Numbered from the stretch's first letter, positions 45,263-56,861 are shown. The stretch: 64,000 nucleotides of DNA from Bathynomus jamesi (GCA_023014485.1 JAJOZX010000923.1:791501-855500); one strand, 5' to 3'. Notes: generated from the sequence alone by a model not told the origin. Translations and numbers: made by a program.

Positions 45263-45532
45263 CGTTAGAGTCAATGTATGAAACCAGTCATTTCACGTGG
45301 TGCCTAAAAATGTCAGCCATTTAGGGTAATTCGATTAAACGATTAATGACTTCGTGGAGGTTAGGTTAGGTTAAGTTAGGGTGGTTAGGTTAGGTTAGAT
45401 TAGGTTGGTTAGGCTAGGTTAGATTAGTAATGGGTATTACCTACTATGTTTAAGGGTCACAGGTATTAAGCAAAATGCCTGAAATTTTTAGGCATTACGT
45501 GAAATGACTGGTTTCACAAATTGACTGTAACA
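45261..45532. mobile_element. MITE with telomere-like interior
   Basis: Inverted arms contain GAAACCAGTCATTTCACGT and a small sub-hairpin at GCCTAAAAAT. The outer ends are GTTA(G/C)AGTCAATxT-like. The interior (45357-45430) is (TTAGG)n-like. The arm layout resembles the MITE at 57006-57299. Confidence 0.75.
45357..45430. repeat. Degenerate (TTAGG)n tract
   Basis: Stretches such as GGTTAGGTTAGGTTAAGTTA. About ten telomere-type units with substitutions. Confidence 0.8.
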
Positions 45533-45543
45533 CATACACTCAG

Positions 45544-45980
45544 TAGGGTGGTTCTTATTTTTCGAAATTGCAAATTTTACCGTCTCACCCCCTCTCCTCA
45601 ATATATTCTATTTGACAAAAAACAAAATGTGCAAAATCTCAAGTAAATATAAATATTCTTATTGGTGCCTCACAAGGACTGAAGTTTAGTTAATTATTGA
45701 AACATAAATATACAACTTTTTTATTAGCGTCCCACTATAATGGCAAGTAACAGCAGTTAAAGAACAGCATAAACTGAAATAGACATTGACAACTGATTAA
45801 TTGGAAACTGAATTGAACTAAACATATATTTCATTTTAGGACTGAAAGCATAGGAGATGCCGTCCAGTTTTCTTTGAGTCTTATGAGGCACCCTTAAATA
45901 TTAATTAATTTGAATAAAACTTCTTTGGTACACTTTTATATTAATAGGAAAAAATGCGGGGGTGAGACCCCCCAAATTTT
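45544..45980. mobile_element. Non-autonomous relative of the long-TIR transposon
   Basis: Starts CACTCAGTAGGGTGG as at 5831. It contains a GGTGCCTCACAAGGACTGAA block near 45662 and an inverted GGTGCCTCATAAGACTC near 45885, similar to the CAGCTGCCACAAGAGAGCT subterminal motif of 5833-9337. The right end is lost in a (TA)n run. Confidence 0.5.
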
Positions 45981-46050
45981 ATATATATATATATATGTTA
46001 TGTCTATCCACCGAATCAAATATCCAAATATTACCTATTATTCACGTTTT

Positions 46051-46137
46051 ATATTAACCTACTTTTTAGTTTTAATCCCACTATATCCCACTAATCCCGC
46101 TATATTAACCTACTTTTTAGTTTCAATCTCACTATAT
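46051..46137 (+). repeat. 51-bp tandem duplication
   Basis: TATTAACCTACTTTTTAGTT occurs twice, 51 bp apart, followed by a CACTATAT block in both. Confidence 0.85.
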
Positions 46138-46802
46138 ACGTAAATTCCCATCATCAAATAATTCAATTATTCCATTTTCCAATTTCCCTGAAATTTCCAT
46201 CACAGAATAAACTAAAAAGAAATAAAGATTTTTAAAGATAGATTTCATTGTTCCTCTATCTTTTTTACAGAAATACTTCGCCTGAAAAGGTTTAAAATTT
46301 ATTCAAATTAGGTGGAAATTTGATGAAAAAATTTTTTGCATGTCATCACCAACGGGCAATATCATTTCAAAGAAAAATTTAATAAAGGAAGAATATTATA
46401 AAGGTTAAGTCGAAAATAAGGTCGTAGAAAAATGAACTTCAGGATTTTGTATCACATGAAATTATTCTATTTTTGTGACATTGGTAAAAAGAACGAACAA
46501 AAGACAAAAATTCTTTTCCTAAAACTTTCCTCGTAAAGTATTGAAACCGTAGTAAGGGTTAAGTGGTGAAAGAGGTGTTTCACCAAAGCGCTAATGTCAC
46601 CAGATTTTTCATTTTGAAATTGCCATAGTTAATTTAATTTTTTTTTTTGATAATATTTATGATACATTTTCAAATTTTTATTTACCTTTTTTTGCAATTT
46701 CAAGCAATTGTCAAATTCATTTTACGAAAGAAATGGTTGCAAGATGGGTTAGGAACCATCAATATCTAAACAATGAGAAGAAGCTAGAAAGAAATTTTAG
46801 CA
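46138..46802. other. No recognisable feature
   Basis: AT-rich; nothing identified. Confidence 0.4.
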
Positions 46803-46925
46803 CAGGACGGAGACGACCTACAGCTTCCCTACATAATCCGGATTGCGAGGCCCAGACCCAGTGTCATTTAACTTTGCTGATTGACGGGAAGCGGTGTTAC
46901 GACATTGGCTATGACATAGTCCACA
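46803..46925 (-). mobile_element. 5S rRNA-derived SINE, partial copy 3
   Basis: Minus strand: GCCAATGTCGTAACACCGCT then CAATCAGCAAAGTTAAATGA, a 5S head. Box C is deleted and a GCTGTAGGTCGTCTCCGTC body piece follows. Confidence 0.75.
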
Positions 46926-47335
46926 GTATACCGAACTGTAGTGAATTAGAAAAAACAGTAGCAAGCCAATCCTAAGAGATTATATTAACTCCTATTAATT
47001 AATGAGAATCTTTTTCAAAAGTTTATCATCTTTCATTGATGGTTAAAATTTATTTCATTAGTTTTGTGTCAGTGATAATTTTTCCAGAGTTTAGTGAAAA
47101 ATTATCAAATAAGAAACGTAATATTTCATAGCAGGCGTTCCCAAACTTATATTTTCTTCTGTAGTACAGACAGGAAAACAGAAAATTTACCGTACCACAA
47201 TTTTTTTCAGCTTAGATCTACACAGGATCGCTGTTACAGATTACTGTTACTTTTGACTTCTCAAAGCTACGAACGCTAAATTTATTCCCATTTGTATTTT
47301 GTGATTCATTGCGATTTAATTTTTAATATAATTAT
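46926..47335. other. No gene; possible hAT-like end
   Basis: CAGGCGTTCCCAAACTT near 47132 resembles a common hAT terminus, without a matching second end found. Otherwise AT-rich. Confidence 0.35.
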
Positions 47336-47790
47336 GTACAGTTGCCCGCATATGTAATGTTCCTCGCCTCACAGGCGACTCCGTACATGTAGCAACGCCG
47401 CAGCGATAGTCAAAGTACCCCAACTGGGGGAAGGTGGGGTGGAAGGGGGACAACTGAGTCCAACAACATAACATTGACATACAGGTAAGGCGCCGTTCAA
47501 AAATTATGTAGCGCTAATTTTGCTAAAACCAGACCCCCACCCCTCCTGTAATGTTCCGTAACGTGTGGGGTGTGGGAAGTGTTACATAACATCTTAGGGG
47601 GTGCCTGGTCTAGCGTTACAGAATTTTCCTGGGGGATCTGGGTTGTCAAGTTTTAGCAAAAATAGCGTTACATAATTTTTGAACGACCACTAATTATAAT
47701 GCAATGTCTGTGTTCATAAAGATAAACGATTAATATGATTGTGAACAGCGTTGAACTCCATGTTTACTAGTCTTATACAGTAATAAGGTT
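47336..47790 (+). repeat. Dispersed repeat, carries a Harbinger-like MITE
   Basis: Contains CCTCGCCTCACAGGCGACTC, ACCCCAACTGGGGGA and TTCATAAAGATAAACGATTA. Its inverse homologue is 54670-54995 without the MITE. Function unknown. Confidence 0.85.
47489..47690. mobile_element. Harbinger-like MITE, 3-bp TAA duplication
   Basis: TAA on both sides (47486-47488, 47691-47693). Arms CGTTCAAAAATTATGTA(G/A)CGCT. The homologous empty site at about 54794-54806 reads TAA once, confirming the insertion. Confidence 0.9.
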
Positions 47791-48232
47791 CCATTATGAT
47801 TACTGCAAGTCTTTGTGAACAGATATCACATTACAACTTTTTATATATGAGTGAATTTGAACCAAAAACAGATATTACACAATCATCCTCCACACTCTCT
47901 CATTCCCATTCTCCACCCACCATTCTCGCGTATATTAAATCATTATGTAACAATACTAATAAAGCTCTGTGCAGAGTGCAGCTTTAAACCTTTGCTAACT
48001 TACTAATCTACACGATTATATATATACTGTATACAATGTATATGTATTGACATTGAGCGAGAAAAAGATTGAGACAGTGAGAGAGAGAGCGAGGTAGAGG
48101 GAGAGAGTTAGTGGGAAATGGCTTATCGATTGTTACATAAAGCACTTGTTAACAGTTTCCATCTGAATAACAGTAACTGATTATCAAAATCACATAAGAA
48201 TAATCCACGGTTATACTAAATACTAACAAACA
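47791..48232. other. No recognisable gene
   Basis: AT-rich, with a short GA-rich stretch near 48080-48110. Confidence 0.4.
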
Positions 48233-50215
48233 TATTTATGTATACTTACAAATTCATAGAATATTATACTAATGTCTGTGAAATGACGTTGATGGGCCAA
48301 ACCGTGGTGTTGCATGGTTACTTGCTGTCGCCGTCCAGGAGAGACTACATATGGGCGTGTCAGTGGTGAGGTGACGGTTGCATGAAGCAGGATATCACCA
48401 CTGGTTTGTGGCTGATGCCTATTATATTAATAGTGTTTTCCAGATTGTATTTGTATTATCAATGTGGAGAGATAATGATTTAATCACGATGGACAGATAA
48501 ACCCATTAATGTTTTTCAGATTTCCTGTTGCATTATCAATGTGGAGATATTATTAGATCTTAACAAGGAATATATTTATATACAATAAAACACCAATTCT
48601 TTATTACAACAAATATGCAATGGTTGAGAATGTTTTACTAAATAGTTTATCATACAAAATGCTCACAATTTGCCATAGATTAACATAAATGGCACAGCTA
48701 TACCTGGTTCATAGTTAGTATTTGGTCCATTTCCCATTATTGTCTATTACATCTTGCAATCTGTGTGGTATAGATGCAACATGGTTATATATGATGTGTG
48801 GGTTCCTTCGAAACATCTCCCACTCAGCCATAGTGTGATCCAGCAGTTGGCGGCTGGTCCGCTCCTGCCCAGGCTCCCACGAGTTCACCACATTCCCCCA
48901 CACGTTCTCAATGGGGTTAAAGTCACCCCTTACTAGGCCAGTCCAGTAGTTCTAGATTTCGCTGCTCCTCGAATCACCTTCTAACAATCCTGGCGGTGTG
49001 GATGGGAGAGTTGTCCTGCAAATGGAGTTTAAATATTAAAAGTAGAATTACATCTCATCCATACCCTTCATCAGTAACCCACTATTCGAGATAGGTTTTA
49101 ACCCCTAGGTATTAGGGGTTTCTCTCAGCTAGATGTAATTGTGCGCCGTTATACAAATAATACACTCTGCAGTTATCCAGAATAAAATCCTAAAGTGTTG
49201 TCAGAGTACTGAAAGAGTTGAAAAACAATTTTATGACCATTATTCGTCCCATGTAAATGTGGAAACCGGACATACAAATGCGTGTAATACATAAGTCTTA
49301 CTCTAGTAACAGTATAATATTCTATAACACAAAAATACAACATACCTGCATAAAGATAATCTGCTCGGGATACGGCAAGGCATATGCGTGTACAGAAGGC
49401 AGCATCACATCCTCCATGATCTCTATATATTGATCTGTTGTAAACCTCCGTGGATCTCAGTCAGCTCTCCTAGTCCTTTCAGGTGCATCCATCCTCACAC
49501 ATTCGCCGTCACGTGCCCACTCCTTGCCACTTCGTAAATATTTTGGCGGGTATATCTCGTGTTGTCCTGTCGCCGACACCGAAGACAGCCGTGAGTTGTA
49601 GACGCAAACGTCTTCGTTAGAGCAGATAACTCTGCTCCAGTATGCGAGATCATCATTTATATGCTGGCGAGCAAACGAGAGCCTGGCCTGACGATGTCGT
49701 TCCTCGATCATCTTTTTTGGCAGAAGTACGGTGGCGATATCCTGCTTCATGCAACCGTCTCCTTACGGTGTCCACTGACACGCTCATATGTAGTATCTCC
49801 CGGATGGCGACTGCGTTGTTGATAGGATCGTTCCGCACTTTGTTGATTATTCTCCGGTCTTCTTCTGGGGTGGTCTTTCTTGGTGTCCCACACTTACTGT
49901 AGGACGATCTAGCATATTCCCAGTCTCCTGCCACCTCTGCACCCAGCGTCGCACAGTAGGCTTCGAAATTCCCAGTTCCATGGCTATGTCAGCTACAGAG
50001 AGGCCTACTTCCCACATACCAATTATCCAGCCTCGGTATGCAATTTTATCTTGAGCTGGATTCATTTTCAGAGTCGGTGTTCGTCATACGGTGTAGAAAT
50101 ATGGTATGAGCATAGATGATGCCAGTAACCATGTCAACACCTCGGTTTGGCCCATGAACGTTATTTCACAAATATTAGTATAATACTGTATGAGTTTATA
50201 AGTATATATACTGTA
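48233..50215 (-). mobile_element. Tc1-type element with long imperfect TIRs
   Basis: About 2.0 kb. The ends include TATACTTACAAATTCATA (left) and the TATACTTATAAACTCATA complement (right), then ATTATACTAAT and ATGGGCCAAACC(G/A)(T/A)GGTGTTG in both. Right flank TA and the terminal CAGTATATA fit Tc1. Transposase pieces lie on the minus strand. Confidence 0.85.
48715..50065 (-). pseudogene. Tc1-like transposase, frameshifted
   Basis: Minus strand from 50065: MNPAQDKIAYRGWIIGMWEV with first helix-turn-helix ELGISKPTVRRWVQRWQETG, then (49934-49653) TPEEDRRIINKVRNDPIN and SVSVDTVRRRLHEAGYRHR as the second. The next frame (49750-49457) has ARLSFARQHINDDLAYW and VICSNEDVCVYN (first acid). The middle is interrupted or non-coding for about 500 bp (49450-48910). 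The C-terminal frame from 48903 is VVNSWEPGQERTSRQLLDHT to NGKWTKY at 48715. The last acid motif is not in a clear frame (about 48900-48925 may hold HVENVW complement). Inactive. Confidence 0.85.
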
Positions 50216-50637
50216 AACCAAGTTAATTTCGCGGCAGCAAATTTTCGCTCTTTCATATCCTTGGACGAGTTCGCGGCATTATAATTTCACGGTCAACAGT
50301 TGCTAGTTATAATCTTACAGATTAAAATGACGTCATGAGTGATGACATTTATTCTGAACTGTGATTGGTCGAGGTTGAGGTTGAGGTCGTATATCAAGGT
50401 AAGTTTTACCTCTTGGTATGCGGATAAAGTTTCAGCAGCACTCAACGTAAATGAATCTCTCGGTAATATAGATTTGAAGCACTCCACACCGAAACCTATT
50501 CATGCTAAATAGATTGTCTCTGCATGGAATAACCACACAAAATGAGGGAGACCATTCGAAGGGTTGGGAAATTAATGGCATTCATGACATTCTTGTTATA
50601 CAGTAATAATACAGTATAATTTAAAATGTTATTACTG
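50216..50637. other. No gene; possible TIR-like CGCG-rich end
   Basis: AAGTTAATTTCGCGGCAGCA and the CGCGAAAATTTTTGC block near 50900 suggest an old inverted-repeat element spanning about 50216-50940, weakly supported. Confidence 0.35.
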
Positions 50638-50750
50638 CTTAGGTCAACTGTACGCCCTTGACGACTGGTTAGGCTAGGTCATGATATTTTCGTTAGTTAG
50701 CTTATAAAGCTAACTAAAGAAGACGGGAGGCCCTGATCTTCAGGTGATCC
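50638..50750. repeat. Core-module MITE, tip type 1, right half only
   Basis: Starts in the core (TTAGGTCAACTGTACGCCC) and ends GATCTTCAGGTGATCC. The left half is missing. Confidence 0.88.
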
Positions 50751-50956
50751 CAATGTTTTATTACAATATAGTGAATTTACTTTTCAAATAAAGTATTTTA
50801 ATGATCTAAGTTTTATTTTCTTACTATCTTCCAAAGATTAGTTTAAATTGTCAAATTTTCGCCTGCTCGATATTTTCATGTAAACTATAGCCTACGCGAA
50901 AAACGCGAAAATTTTTGCAGGCGAACATTTCGCATTCACTAGTATATAAAAAGTTC

Positions 50957-51159
50957 GGATCACCTCAAGATCAGGGCCCCCAGCCTTCTTTAGTTAGCCT
51001 TGTAAGGCTAACTAACGAAAATATCACGACTTAACCTAACCAGTTGTTAGGTGAACGGTACGCCCTTGACAACTGGTTAGGTTAAGTCGTGATATTTTCG
51101 TTAGTTAGCCTTATAAAGCTAACTAAAGAAGGCTGGGGGCCCTGATCTTCAGGTGATCC
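50957..51159. mobile_element. Core-module hairpin MITE, tip type 1
   Basis: 203 bp, perfect 8-bp target duplication AAAAGTTC (50949-50956, 51160-51167). Ends GGATCACCT(C/G)AAGATCAGGG and complement, then CCCCCAGCC. Outward-type core. Confidence 0.97.
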
Positions 51160-53292
51160 AAAAGTTCTATTGTTATAATGTTATAATGTTTTAGAGCAAC
51201 AAAGACCCTAGAAGCCACTCATGGCTGGTCTACCTAACTGTGTTTGTAATTGTGTATTGTGCATGTCCTCCGTGATGGCGGAGGGGACCTACAATTTTAC
51301 GTGGGTTCCGAACCACAAAAGCCTTAACTTTACTGCCTTAAACTATACCCAATCTATCAACATATACGTCTAATCGATTTTTAAACATGTTTATGGACGT
51401 GCTACTAATTACTTCTACCGGCAAACTATTCCAGCTATTTACTATTCTATGCGTAAAAATATTTTTGGCAACTGCCGTCTCGAACCTTCTACTTGTTAGC
51501 ATAAACCCGTTAATTCTAGTTCTACTATATTGTGATATTTCATAAACGCTATCTCTTTTTACGTTGTCGAACCCATTCATAATTTTAAAAACCTGGATTA
51601 GATCACCCCTTAACCTCCTAGTCTCGAGTGCGGTCAATTTTAACTCCTTTTGCCTAGCTTCGTACGACTTTGACCGAAGCGACGGAATCATCTTAGTTGC
51701 TCGTCTTTGAACACTTTCGATTTTGTCTATATATTTGCGCATATGTGGATTCCAAAATTGAATTGCGTACTCCAAATGGGGTTTAACTAATGATTTATAA
51801 AGAGGAACAATAATATCGGGCGACTTGTACTCGAAATTCCTAGCTATAAAACCTAGCACTTTGTTCGCTTTATTGACCGCTGCTGTACTTTGTTTCGCTA
51901 CTTTTAAATCACCAGTGACTATAACTCCTAAATATTTTTCCTGCTGTTCGCTTGCCAACTCCTTCCCTGATATACTATTTTACCTCTATCTTCGTCATTA
52001 ATCGCCCTACCACCCAACTTCGTGTCATCCGCAAACTTTGAAACTGTATTGACTAGACCGACATCTAAAGCGTTAATATATATAAGAAAAAGCAAGGGGC
52101 ACAATACAGAACCCTGAGGAACGCCGCTCGCTACATTAGCCCAGCACGACTCCGCTCCATCAACGACCACTCTCTGTTTCCTACCTCGCAACCACTCTTC
52201 TATCCAATTTATTACTACACCTCTGATTCCATGAGCCTTACTTTTTTCAATGAGTTTTTTGTGCGGTACGGTGTCAAACGCTTTTTGAAAATCTAAATAC
52301 ACTGCATCTACTGCTCGATGACTATCGTAAGCTTCAACCACGCTTTGAAAAAATTCTAAAAGATTAGTTAAGCAAGATTTGTTTCTCCTAAAACCGTGCT
52401 GCGTATCTCTAATCAAGTTATGCAATTTTAAGTGTTCGACTATACGATCCCTAATTATTGATTCCAGTAGCTTCCTACAGCAGACGTTAACCTGATTGGC
52501 TTATAATTTCCCGCCGCACCTTTATCGTCTTTCTTAAAAATAGTTTTTACATTTACTAACTGGAAATTATCTGGTACATACCCCTCAGAAATAGACGCAT
52601 TAAAAACTTTTGTTAGCGGCCCCGGTGATTTACACATTTTCATTTTATCAATATTTTGCATTACTTCCTTTTCACTAGCCACATTATTATCTAAAGCAGG
52701 GATGGGAACCAGATAAATTTTTTAGTCCAGTTTTCGATTTCAGTTTAAGTTTGCAAAAATATCGATTTCAGTTTCGACTTGAGTTTATTTTTCGATTCAA
52801 GTTTTACATTTTTCGGTTCGATTCAATTTAAATTTCGATTCCAGTTTTTTTTTCAGATTTCTTTAAGAATTTCTTTGTACTATTTATATTATTTTTTGGG
52901 GGGGTACCCTATTGACAAATTCAGATTTAATTTTATATTTGTATTTGCATTCGATTTCTGTTTTTCAAAGAGAGAATTTGCTTTAGTGACTATCTTTACT
53001 TTTGTAAGCTTAAACATGTAAGCATCTATCTATAGCCAACTGAATCAGCACGAAACACTCATCTTTTTTTTTTATTTATTCGCTTCATTTCTTTCACATA
53101 AAGTTTTATTTAACAAAAACTTTCAATTCGAAATGTTTTATTAATTCGTATACTTTTTAAATTTTAAAGTACACGACATGTATAAAATATATAAATAATA
53201 ATATTAGAAAGGGGAATAAAACAGTTAAATGCACCTCTGTTTATTATATACAAAATACAAATACCTTTTAAACTCACATGTTAAAATTAGAG

Positions 53293-53511
53293 CGAACAAG
53301 AAATTCACATCTAGGTTAGATCCCGTTCATCCGACACCGGAAGGGATTTTTTGACCAAGAATCTCATTAAAGGGTCCAGCTTATACTGTAAGTACCTTCG
53401 CACAAATTAGAATTATCTTCTTGACAAGATAATTAATGAGATTTTTAGTAAAAAAATCCCTTTCAGTGTCGGGTGAACGGGATCTAACCTAGGTGTGAAT
53501 TTCTTGTTCGT
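53293..53511. repeat. 219-bp hairpin
   Basis: Arms CGAACAAGAAATTCACA and TGTGAATTTCTTGTTCG, continuing through TAGGTTAGATCCCGTTC(A) and ATCCCTT to TAATGAGAT/ATCTCATTA. Likely a further MITE. Confidence 0.93.
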
Positions 53512-53597
53512 TCTCTGACCTTCTAGAATGTTTCTTACCTTTCCTAGTTTGTTTCCTTACTCACTTTTGTTCATTCGTTTTTCTGTATCCACCCAAA

Positions 53598-53670
53598 GAG
53601 GATGCCAGTGGGCATGGAAACTTTTGTGGAAATAAACTCCGTCTATTAGTGTGGGTTTTGTCACATTTCA
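53598..53670 (+). repeat. mariner 3' fragment
   Basis: GAGGATGCCAGTGGGCAT, then GGAAATAAACTC(C/T)GTCTATTAG, shared with 16160-16220 at the end of the truncated mariner. Confidence 0.8.
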
Positions 53671-54669
53671 TAGGATTAACATTTGAGTTGAAGTTTGGTC
53701 ATTCCCACGGATTATCTCATTCACTTATGTAGCTGTAGATAGTATAGCTATTATCGAACTGAAAAATTTAATGGTCATAAAAAATTGAAGGTGTCCTTAC
53801 CAAGTGATTAAACTTAGGTTAACGAAAGGGGCACAGTCATTATTGAAAAGTGTTTTGATATGGGATAAAAATTTTCCTCCCTAATTCTTTTTCTTTCATT
53901 TTTAAACCATTGTCTCTAGTAATTTCAGCTGCGTTATTTTCTACATCGAATTAAAGGATAAATGGATATTTTAAATCCATACAAATGTTAAATCGCAAAA
54001 AAGGAAAATAATTCACGTTATTTATATTTTTTTGCAATCCAAATGCTTCTCAAAACTGAAACGCCAAACTGTTATTTTTAATCTATTCGAATTCAGATTT
54101 CAGTTTTTTATTGTTTTTCAATTTCAGTTCGAATTTCGATTTTAGTTGTCAGAATTTTTTTTAGTTCGAGTTTTTTTCGATTTCAGTTCATAAAATAATA
54201 TCGGTTTTATCAGTTTATCGATTCCAGCTCGATTTAGTTTCCCATCCCTGATCTAAAGTATTACCATTATCAAAAGGCATTATGTCTATGACTGTAGGGA
54301 TATTCGTTACATCTTCTATTGTAAAAACTGACGTAAAAAATTCGTTTAGCAAGGTAGCCATTTCCTTGTTTTCAGAAACTAGCTCTCCGTCAGGATTTTT
54401 CAACAGCCCCAAGACACTCTTTACTGGATTCCTATTATTGACGTATTAAAAGAATCGCTTGGGGTTTCCTTCGCCGTCACGAGCTATGGAGATTTCAAAA
54501 TCGCGCTTGGACTTTTTTATTACGCTTTTCGCTTCACGCCTTAGAGAGATGTAATTGTTTCGTAACCACAAATTGTGTTTATCGCACTTATGTAGCCTAT
54601 AAGCCCTATCTCTACTCTTTATAATATCCCCTACTCTAGAAGTAAACCATAAGGGCTATTGTAGTAGCT

Positions 54670-54995
54670 GTTCATATAGATTTGCAGTAATCACATGGAA
54701 CCTTATTACTGTATAAGACTAGTAAACTACACGGAGTTCAACGTTGTTCACGATCATATTAATTGTTTATCTTTATGAACACAGACATTACATTATAATT
54801 ACCTGTATGTCAATGACTGCACATTCAATTGTCCTTTAGATATATATGTCTGTGTTATATGTTGTTGGACTCGGTTGTTCCCCCTCCACCCCACCCTCCC
54901 CCAGTTGGGGTACCTTGACTAACACTGCGCCGTTGCCACATGTACGGAGTCGCCTGTGAGGCGAGGAACATTACATATGCGGGCAACTGTACCAC
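54670..54995 (-). repeat. Dispersed repeat, empty-site homologue
   Basis: Inverse homologue of 47336-47790, carrying the unoccupied TAA target and an extra internal stretch (TATATATCTAAAGGACAATT on the minus strand). Confidence 0.85.
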
Positions 54996-55249
54996 TGAAC
55001 AGTACTCGCGTACCATTAAGCAGTACCTCGATTACCACAGTTTGGAAACCGCCATTTTAGGGCAATGATTGTTTGGACCTATTATGCTTCAGATTCACAC
55101 ACTAAATATTCGTTTTGACCTCGCAAATTTACTCTACAATTGTACAAGTGGTTCGTTTATGCTAAAGTGACAATGACAGATAATCAGCTACTATATGAGA
55201 AATTTCTCTAAGAAATATGTCTTCCATTATGTAACTCGTAAACAGAGGA
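54996..55249. other. No recognisable gene
   Basis: Contains a GTACC-rich stretch with CAGTTTGGAAACCGCC near 55040, possibly an old hAT end. Nothing else. Confidence 0.35.
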
Positions 55250-55530
55250 TTGGAAAACATTTCAGTCTGTGGGAAGTGAGCAGTCACTTGCCCAATCTCG
55301 CTCATTCCCATTTCAGTCTTGGTCTAAGGCTGAGAAATCCCAAATTGAGAAACTCAAAAGGAGTTCCCATTGTGAAAGGATTTCGTACTTTAAGTTAAAA
55401 AATTTTAAAGAAAATACCCAGCAATTACGCAAATGCGTCACATTTCTCTTTTTACCCGAATCTGGAATTCTCATTTCGACCATTCCAAATTTGGAGAATG
55501 AAAAGGAATGGGAATGCTAGCGAATGGAAA
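55250..55530. repeat. Dispersed repeat of unknown type
   Basis: CAATCTCGCTCATTCCCATT, then TTTAAGTTAAAAAATTT-like and GCAAATGCGTCACA. Related stretches occur near 31570-31760 and 35860-36040. No ends resolved. Confidence 0.5.
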
Positions 55531-56138
55531 GTAATCAAATTAGGCTACTGTATAAGTTAACGTACTTCAAGCCTTTTTCTTACTTTTGTTCTCGTCCTTT
55601 GGCTCAGGAGGGAGTTGTGATGTAAAAACTGCGATATTATTTACTTAGATTCTTTAACAAAACAGTTATCACTAAATCTTCACAGTATCCCAGTAATCTA
55701 TATTACTGGGATCTTAAATCTGGGTTACTTAAATCTCCTTTTATAGGAGGAGATTGTAAACACCAATCGACCAGGGAAGTACTCTGGGGTGGATATTAGT
55801 TAGGCAGGAGACAGGGAGTGCTGGAACTCTCGTTTCTCCTCTCACTGTCCTCCTTAGCTGATCTTTTTCCGTGTCTCATCTACCCACTGAACAATCAAGC
55901 ATGCTCTCAAACACACACACTTCTCCTCCTATTCTTCACTGCACATACATGCATTTTACACACTACACAACCTTTTCAACATTTCTATAAAAGAAAGAGA
56001 AAAATGGCATCATTCAGCATTCTGTGGAGGAGTCATTTTTGCGGGCGTTCGCCCTTAGCACCCTCCTTACTACATTAAAAATCTTAATAAAAATTCTTAT
56101 CTATAAATATATTCATAAAAAACACTATAAATGAATAA
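55531..56138. other. No gene; small hairpins
   Basis: TCCCAGTAATCTATATTACT followed by GGGA at 55688-55711 is a short hairpin. The open frame 55818-56078 has no recognisable domain. Confidence 0.4.
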
Positions 56139-56266
56139 ATAATTATGATGCAAACCACAAGGAAAAAAGAAAAAAAATATTCCGAGGTCTTTCGTATATT
56201 CAGCAATACACCTCGTCAGGGAATCCTTGGAATATTTTTTTCTTTTTTCCTTGTCGGTTTGCATCA
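56139..56266. repeat. Hairpin with CACGTG tail
   Basis: Arms TGATGCAAACCACAAGG and its complement (one extra base), with (A)n/(T)n and ATATTCC inward and an unpaired 45-base centre. The tail TTATTTCACGTGTTTAAGTG parallels that after the hairpin at 9470-9609. Confidence 0.85.
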
Positions 56267-56861
56267 TTCATTTATTTCACGTGTTTAAGTGTGAAATTTA
56301 TTCCATATATATAATTAAAATATTTTTAATTAAAGCAAGGTAATCATATGAAAACTGACAAAAATTTATAATTTTAAGCAATCTTATTATTAAAATTAGG
56401 TTTTTAAACCTAAAAAAAAAATTTTTAATTCTAAAATTACTTTTACTCATCTTCAAAATAGAATTTTTTCTAGATTTTTATTAAAAAAAAAAAAATGAAT
56501 CCGTTTTTTTTTTCTTCCTAAAATTATTTTGATCCCTCATTTGTAAAAGTATTTCTGACATTAGCAGGAAAAAGTAGTATGAAAAGCTTAGTTGCTTCAA
56601 AAAAAAAGAAAAAAAGAAAAAAGAAAATTAAAAATATTAAAAGATAAAATATTTCTCTTCTTTTTTGTAAATTTTAATTTAGTACTGTTACTGCACATAA
56701 TTTATTACTTCTTAGAAATTGAGAGTTTAAAAAGTTTTTAAACTTAGTTTATGCAAAGTTTTAAGGAGAATTTTAAGTTTTAAAGTTTACGTAAGTATAT
56801 TATGATGAGAACTTCTGCAATTTTAGTTACACTGGCCGATACGACAGAGATCACAAAATAG

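Larger units (their letters stand above)
52697..54250. mobile_element. hAT-like element without transposase, inserted in CR1
   Basis: Perfect 8-bp target duplication ATCTAAAG (52689-52696, 54251-54258). Ends CAGGGATGGGAA(C/A)C and complement. Both subterminal regions are packed with TTTCGATTTCAGTTT-like repeats on the same strand at both ends. Inside lie a hairpin (53293-53511) and a mariner 3' fragment (53598-53670). Confidence 0.95.
51171..54660 (-). pseudogene. CR1-type LINE, copy 2, longest, split by a hAT-like element
   Basis: Minus strand. Upstream part (54660-54259): KSKRDFEISIARDGEGNPKR, then KNPDGELVSENKEMATLLNE and FFTSVFTIEDVTNIP, the region before RT typical of CR1. A 1.55-kb hAT-like insertion (52697-54250) follows. 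RT: MCKSPGP (about 52640), PIRLTSAVG (about 52500), LDFQKAFDTVPHKKL (about 52290), ASGVPQGSVLCPLLFLIYIN (about 52130) and FADDTKLGG (about 52030). Post-RT: KVLGFIARNFEYKSPDII to NRLDVYVDRLGIV (51338). A 3' untranslated part ends in TTATAATG octamers at about 51171-51192. Frame changes near 51950 and 52450. Inactive. Confidence 0.94.

Noticed and set aside
55818..56078. 86-codon open frame
   Set aside because: No recognisable motif and no supporting context; cannot be told from chance.
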